11,106 nt of DNA from positions 1 to 11,106 of the forward strand of contig JASBVW010000021.1 of assembly GCA_029961005.1 (NCBI GenBank), read 5' to 3'. Numbering within the stretch: the stretch's first letter is position 1; every line of letters starts with the position of its first letter. The DNA comes from Bacillota bacterium. Lineage in GTDB: Bacteria > Bacillota > UBA5301 > JASBVW01. Both the position numbers and the translations under genes were made by a program. The notes under the pieces were generated by a model that was not told the DNA's origin, did no database searches, and saw nothing but the letters and a program-made list of their open reading frames with translations. This document shows positions 7,772 to 11,106 of the stretch, piece after piece.

Positions 7772-8992
7772 ATGAAGATCGGGTTCTTTGCGGACAGTTA
7801 CGAACCTTACGTCAGCGGCGTGGTGCGCTCTGTGCAGACCTTCGCCGCCCACCTGGAGAGGCGGGGACACGAGGTTTACATCTTCGCCCCCTCCTACCCG
7901 GGGTGGGAAAAGAGCGAAGGGAAGGTCTTCCGCTTCCCCTCCCTGCGCGCCCCTACCCACCCCGACTTTACCCTGGCCTTTCCCTTCGCCCCCCGCCTGC
8001 TGCGGGCCGTTCCCGCCCTGGGGCTGGAGGTGATCCACGTCCATTCTCCTTTTCTTCTGGGCCTGGCGGGCCTCTACTGCGCCCGCCGTTGGGGCCTGCC
8101 CCTAGTCTTCACCTACCACACCCTCTACGAGCAGTACGTGCACTACGTCCCCCTTCCGCCCGCCCTGACCCGCCCCCTGACTATAAGCTGGGTGCGCTCC
8201 TTCTGCCAGCGGTGCGACCTGGTGGTGGCTCCCACCGCTTCCGTGCGCGAGGTCATCCGAGCCCACGGGGTGACGAGCCCCGTGGCGGTGATCCCCACGG
8301 GTATCGAACTGGAGCGGTTTCAGCGGGGGGACCGGCGGCGGGGGCGGGCGCGCTTCGGCCTGGGGGAGGAGGAGCGGGTGCTCCTGTTTGTAGGCCGGCT
8401 GGGCAAGGAGAAGAACTTGGACTTTTTGCTCCGGGCCTTTCATAAAGTGATCTCTGGGGAGGGCCCTTCCGGGAAACCGGCCGGGCCCGACCGGCCCTGC
8501 CGCCTGCTTCTGGTGGCGGGGGGGCCGGCGGAGGGGGAGCTGCGCGCCCTGGCCCGGGAGCTGGGGATCGAGCCATGGGTGATCTTCGCCGGTCGGCTGG
8601 CGCCGGAGGAGGTGCCCGACTGCTACGCGGCGGCCGATCTCTTCGTCTTTCCTTCTCTGACGGAGACCCAGGGGCTGGTCCTGGTGGAAGCGAAGGCGGC
8701 CGGCCTGCCGACGGTGGCGATCCGGGCTTTTGGCATCCAGGATGTGGTGCGGGGCGGGGAGGACGGTTACCTGACCGCTCCGGACCTGGATGAGTTTGCC
8801 GCTCGGGTGGGCGAGCTCCTCCAGCGGGAGGAGCTGCGGCGGCGGATGGGCGAGGCGGCCCGCCGGAATGCGGAGGAGTTTGCAGCGCCGGTGGTGGCGG
8901 AGCGCCTGGAGAAGGCTTATCTGGAGGTGCTGACCGCCCGGAGCCACGGGGTTAGGGCGAAGGCGGGCTGCAGGGCGGGCCTGTCTCCGTGA
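7772..8992 (+). CDS. Glycosyltransferase family 4, diacylglycerol glucosyltransferase-like
   Basis: Retaining GT-B transferase. The N-terminus (MKIGFFADSYEPYVSGV, then GHEVYIFAPSYPG) and the acceptor-domain segment TYHTLYEQYVHYVP (114-127) strongly resemble the 1,2-diacylglycerol 3-glucosyltransferases of Firmicutes and mollicutes, which attach glucose to membrane diacylglycerol at the cytoplasmic face. The donor domain shows VIPTGIELERF (173-183), LLFVGRLGKEKNLDFLL (204-220) and the E-x7-E motif (Glu298, Glu306) in LTETQGLVLVEA. A hydrophilic insert (about 228-242) lies between. The length of 406 is typical. ATG 7772 follows GGGAGGGA at a 10-nt distance. Its place between a GT9 gene and heptose-activation genes suggests that it primes or extends an envelope glycolipid; a mannosyl- or other hexosyltransferase is a possible alternative. 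Confidence 0.9.
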   Translation: MKIGFFADSYEPYVSGVVRSVQTFAAHLERRGHEVYIFAPSYPGWEKSEGKVFRFPSLRAPTHPDFTLAFPFAPRLLRAVPALGLEVIHVHSPFLLGLAGLYCARRWGLPLVFTYHTLYEQYVHYVPLPPALTRPLTISWVRSFCQRCDLVVAPTASVREVIRAHGVTSPVAVIPTGIELERFQRGDRRRGRARFGLGEEERVLLFVGRLGKEKNLDFLLRAFHKVISGEGPSGKPAGPDRPCRLLLVAGGPAEGELRALARELGIEPWVIFAGRLAPEEVPDCYAAADLFVFPSLTETQGLVLVEAKAAGLPTVAIRAFGIQDVVRGGEDGYLTAPDLDEFAARVGELLQREELRRRMGEAARRNAEEFAAPVVAERLEKAYLEVLTARSHGVRAKAGCRAGLSP

Positions 8993-9019
8993 CGGCGGCT
9001 GCGGGAGGGGGGAAGGCCC

Positions 9020-10117
9020 ATGCCGGGAGGGGGAGCGGAGGTACATCGGCGGGGCGTCTGCGGGGGGGACCTGTTCCGGAGGGCTGCCGCCTGGGCCGGC
9101 AGGCTCCTCCTGGTGGTGGGGGATCTCATCGCCGATCGCTACATCTACGGGGAAGCGGTGCGCATCTCCCGGGAGGCGCCGGTGCTTATCCTGCGCCAGG
9201 AGAGGGAGCGGCTCGTTCCAGGAGGGGCGGCCAACGCCGCCCGCAACGTGCAGAGCCTGGGCGGGCGCGCGGTGCTGGTGGGGGCGGTAGGGGGCGACGC
9301 CGTGGGGCAGGGGCTGCTGGCGGCCCTGGCGGAGGAAGGGATCCAGACCGGAGAGGTGGCGGTGTGCCCCACCTGGGAGACCTGGTCCAAGACCCGCATC
9401 CTGGGCGGGGGACGCCAGGCCATTCGCCAGCAACTGGTGCGGTTGGATCGGGGTCCGGCCGGGCCGCTGCCGGCCGAGGCAGAGGAGCTTTTGGCGCGGC
9501 GGGTGCGGGAGCTGGTTCCCCGGGCCGAAGGGGTGATCGTCTCCGACTACGGGTGCGGCACGGTGACGCCGCGCCTGCGGGAGGCAGTGCTGGAGGCAGC
9601 GGCCCGGGCGGGAATCTTCGTAGGGGTAGACTCCCGCTACAGCCTGCTCGCCTTTGGCGGAGCGTCGGCGGCCACGCCCAACGAACCGGAGGCGGAAGAA
9701 GCCCTGGGCAAGGCCCTGCGGACGGAGGAGGAGCTGCTGCAGGGAGGACGGGAGCTGTTGCAGCGGCTGGGCTGCCGGACCCTGCTCATTACGCGGGGGG
9801 AGCGGGGAATGTTCCTCTTCACGGAGGAGGGAGGTGTGTACGATCTCCCCGCCTACCAGCCGGAGACGGTCTTTGACGTGACCGGGGCCGGCGATACGGT
9901 GATGGCCTGCTTTGCCCTGGGCCTGTCCAGCGGGGTGCCTCCCCTGGAGGCGGCCCTTTTGGCCAACCTGGCCGCCGGCCTGGCTGTGCGCCGGCCCGGC
10001 GCCGCCGCGGTGACGGGCGAAGAGTTGCAGGCGGCCCTGGCTGCCTGGCAGCCCGTCTACCGCTGCCTGGAGGAGGAGAAGGGAGAGCAGGCGGCGGCGC
10101 GCCGCCGGGCGGGGTGA
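9020..10117 (+). CDS. hldA: D-glycero-beta-D-manno-heptose 7-phosphate kinase (HldA / RfaE1)
   Basis: PfkB/ribokinase-family sugar kinase corresponding to the N-terminal half of HldE; it makes heptose 1,7-bisphosphate with ATP. The order of motifs matches: LLLVVGDLIADRYIYG (29-44), RISREAPV (48-55), PGGAANAARNV (67-77), KTRI followed by QQLVRLDRG, VSDYGCG, ATPNEPEAEE, and DVTGAGDT (286-293) containing the catalytic base Asp292. The basic Ala/Arg-rich C-terminus (about 345-365) and about 25 extra N-terminal residues have no visible motif. ATG 9020 follows the purine-rich GGGAGGGGGGAAGG after a 27-nt gap from the GT4 gene. The kinase is separate from its nucleotidyltransferase partner, which overlaps its stop by 4 nt. 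Other PfkB sugar kinases are unlikely given the RIS-EAPV and TPNEPE motifs and the neighbour. Confidence 0.9.
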   Translation: MPGGGAEVHRRGVCGGDLFRRAAAWAGRLLLVVGDLIADRYIYGEAVRISREAPVLILRQERERLVPGGAANAARNVQSLGGRAVLVGAVGGDAVGQGLLAALAEEGIQTGEVAVCPTWETWSKTRILGGGRQAIRQQLVRLDRGPAGPLPAEAEELLARRVRELVPRAEGVIVSDYGCGTVTPRLREAVLEAAARAGIFVGVDSRYSLLAFGGASAATPNEPEAEEALGKALRTEEELLQGGRELLQRLGCRTLLITRGERGMFLFTEEGGVYDLPAYQPETVFDVTGAGDTVMACFALGLSSGVPPLEAALLANLAAGLAVRRPGAAAVTGEELQAALAAWQPVYRCLEEEKGEQAAARRRAG

Positions 10118-10653
10118 GGGAGGGGATGGTGGGCGGAGCCGGGATCTCTTTCGGTGCGCGCTGGCTGGCGCCCCGGGAGAGAAAGGTGGTGGAGCTGGCC
10201 GAGGCACGGGCCCGGGTGGAAGGGGTGAAGGCGGCCGGAGGCCGGGTGGCCTTGACCAACGGCTGCTTTGACCTGCTTCACCCGGGGCACGTGCGCTTTT
10301 TACAGGCGGTGCGGCGACAGGCGGACTTTTTGGTGGTAGGCGTGAACGCCGACGCCTCGGTGCGCGCCCTGAAGGGGCCCGGGCGCCCCGTCCTGCCGGA
10401 GGGGGACCGGGCTTTCATGGTGGCAGCTTTGGAGGCGGTGGACTGCGTCGTCCTCTTCCCTGAGCTGACGGCGGTGGCGTTGGTGCGGGCCCTGCGCCCC
10501 CATCTTTACGCCAAAGGGGGAGCCTATGCCTCCCTCTCCTTTCCCGAACGGTCCGCGGCGGAGGAGTGCGGGGCGCGGCTCCTCTTCGTCCCCCAGGATG
10601 CTTACTCCACCACGTCCCTCCTGCGCCGCCTGGCCGGGGAGCGGCAGCAGTAA
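10114..10653 (+). CDS. hldC: D-glycero-beta-D-manno-heptose 1-phosphate nucleotidyltransferase (HldC / RfaE2)
   Basis: Cytidylyltransferase-like protein matching the C-terminal half of HldE, which transfers AMP from ATP to heptose 1-phosphate to form ADP-heptose. Visible motifs: ALTNGCFDLLHPGHVRFL (46-63) with the nucleotide-binding HPGH, VGVNADASVRALKGPGRPV (75-93), and STTSLLRRL (165-173). Two normally conserved segments are altered: KGGDY reads KGGAY (134-138), and the E-D-T-P after the VD-VV-F strand reads ELTA. An N-terminal leader of about 20 residues precedes homology. GTG 10114 forms a GTGA overlap with hldA; the in-frame ATG 10126, preceded by GAGGGAGGGG, is an equally plausible start. 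A phosphatase (GmhB) is needed between the two Hld steps and is not in the window. Confidence 0.88.
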   Translation: MREGMVGGAGISFGARWLAPRERKVVELAEARARVEGVKAAGGRVALTNGCFDLLHPGHVRFLQAVRRQADFLVVGVNADASVRALKGPGRPVLPEGDRAFMVAALEAVDCVVLFPELTAVALVRALRPHLYAKGGAYASLSFPERSAAEECGARLLFVPQDAYSTTSLLRRLAGERQQ

Positions 10654-10690
10654 GAGCGGGCGAGGGTGCGGAAAGGATTCTCTCGCTTGG

Positions 10691-10770
10691 GCGGCGAAAC
10701 CTTCCCGGCAGGGTAGGCAGTGGAGCGATCGGTGGCAGCTCTGCCCGTCGGGAAGGAGGAGGGGCGCCGC
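10691..10770 (+). promoter_or_regulatory. Possible structured leader RNA over the ribosome site of the secreted-protein gene
   Basis: Three nested complementary pairs are readable: GCGGCG (10691-10696) with CGCCGC (10765-10770, touching the ATG at 10771); CCTTCCCG (10700-10707) with CGGGAAGG (10749-10756); and GTGGAGC (10720-10726) with GCTCTGC (10738-10744, including two G-U pairs). The ribosome site AAGGAGGAGGGG (10753-10764) lies in the 3' side of this structure, partly paired and partly in the internal loop. It could limit translation until opened. It matches no riboswitch class I recognise, and GC-rich DNA forms such pairings readily. Confidence 0.35.
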
Positions 10771-11106
10771 ATGTACAGGAGCAGGCGAAGCTGGAGGGCG
10801 GTAGGGCGAGCCGTGGCCCTCCTTTGTCTATGGGTGGTTCTGGCAGGTTCGGCAGCCCAAGGGGCGGGGCCGGAACAAAAAGTCGCAGGAGCGCCGGAGG
10901 GAGGAGCCCTGCAATCTGCTTCCCCGCAGGAGATGGGGCCCATGGAGGTCTTGAACGTGCTGACCGTGCGGGCCACCACCAGGAGCACCACGGCCGGCAA
11001 CGTGGGGGTGGCCGTGGGTATTCTGGATCAACGTCCCCGCGGGGCTTTTGTACGTCGCCCTCGTAGGCGCGTTTCTCCGCGACCCCGGAAGCCGCGTCCG
11101 AAGAGG
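10771..11106 (+). CDS. Unrecognised secreted protein, N-terminal part only
   Basis: ATG 10771 opens a frame with no stop before the window edge (112 codons). A strong ribosome site, GGAGGGG (10758-10764), lies 6 nt upstream. The N-terminus is a textbook signal peptide: a basic n-region with five arginines (residues 1-13), a hydrophobic core VALLCLWVVLAG (15-26), and SAAQG as a likely signal peptidase I cleavage site near residue 28. A linker rich in Gly, Ala, Glu, Gln and Pro follows to about residue 60, then a more structured-looking stretch MEVLNVLTVRATTRSTTAGN. No family is recognised. From about position 11020 the frame becomes extremely Arg/Pro-rich, and another frame reads as a transporter instead, so this gene is probably reliable only to about 11000. 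It may be exported envelope machinery, given the glycan genes upstream, but that is inference. Confidence 0.6.
   Translation, partial: MYRSRRSWRAVGRAVALLCLWVVLAGSAAQGAGPEQKVAGAPEGGALQSASPQEMGPMEVLNVLTVRATTRSTTAGNVGVAVGILDQRPRGAFVRRPRRRVSPRPRKPRPKR
11006..11106 (+). other. Fragment resembling a DHA2-family major facilitator transporter, out of frame with its neighbour
   Basis: In the frame of codons starting at 11006 the translation reads GWPWVFWINVPAGLLYVA followed by LVGAFLRDPGSRVRR. The W-x-W-(I/V)-F-W-I-N-V-P-x-G-L sequence followed by a hydrophobic helix and LRDP is characteristic of DHA2 (EmrB/QacA-like) drug transporters, at the periplasmic loop before a membrane helix. There is no start: in-frame TGA stops lie at 10952 and 10961, and residues before about 11003 do not look like a transporter. 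The fragment may come from an assembly join or a genuine rearrangement at about 11000. Confidence 0.45.

Noticed and set aside
8102..10207. Antisense open frame opposite the GT4 and hldA genes
   Set aside because: The composition is that of a shadow frame; the sense strand encodes clear GT4 and PfkB motifs.
10655..10690. Terminator after hldC
   Set aside because: Only a 5-bp GCGAG/CTCGC pairing with a 17-nt loop and no T-run.

Overview
The window carries a compact, GC-rich (roughly 70 percent by eye, not counted) bacterial gene block with every confident gene on the + strand. It has two halves: a tryptophan biosynthesis operon in the order trpE-G-D-C-F-B-A (positions 3-6592), and a glycan / activated-heptose block (6710-10653) made of a family 9 glycosyltransferase, a family 4 glycosyltransferase and a split heptose kinase / nucleotidyltransferase pair (hldA, hldC; also called rfaE1, rfaE2). 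A partial gene for a secreted protein starts at 10771. Strong AGGAGG-like ribosome sites, GTG/TTG starts and 4-nt stop/start overlaps are frequent. The gene order, the ribosome sites, the Firmicutes-type diacylglycerol-glucosyltransferase-like GT4 and the split heptose genes suggest a high-GC, possibly thermophilic member of the Firmicutes/clostridial lineage. This is inference, and other high-GC thermophile phyla are not excluded.

Trp half: TrpE (missing its N-terminus) and TrpG form anthranilate synthase. TrpD adds phosphoribosyl, TrpF isomerises, TrpC closes the indole ring, and TrpA/TrpB make tryptophan, so every step from chorismate to tryptophan is encoded. Genes overlap or nearly touch except for a 112-nt gap between trpG and trpD. 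TrpC and TrpF each carry a substitution at a position that is normally a conserved active-site acid (Glu to Ala, Asp to Glu). TrpB and TrpF have unusual low-complexity extensions.

Glycan half: after a 117-nt gap, the GT9, GT4, hldA and hldC genes follow with gaps of 6 and 27 nt and then a 4-nt overlap. HldA/HldC would phosphorylate and nucleotide-activate D-glycero-D-manno-heptose 7-phosphate. GT9 is the heptosyltransferase-type enzyme that could use the product, and GT4 resembles glucosyltransferases that glycosylate membrane diacylglycerol. Together they suggest a cell-envelope glycolipid or polysaccharide pathway. The isomerase (gmhA), phosphatase (gmhB) and epimerase (hldD) are not in the window.

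Window edges: both ends look discontinuous with their neighbours. The first ~57 bases do not read as TrpE. The last ~100 bases, in a frame different from the secreted-protein gene, read as a piece of a DHA2-type major facilitator transporter. I see no tRNA, rRNA, CRISPR array, complete insertion sequence or convincing intrinsic terminator.
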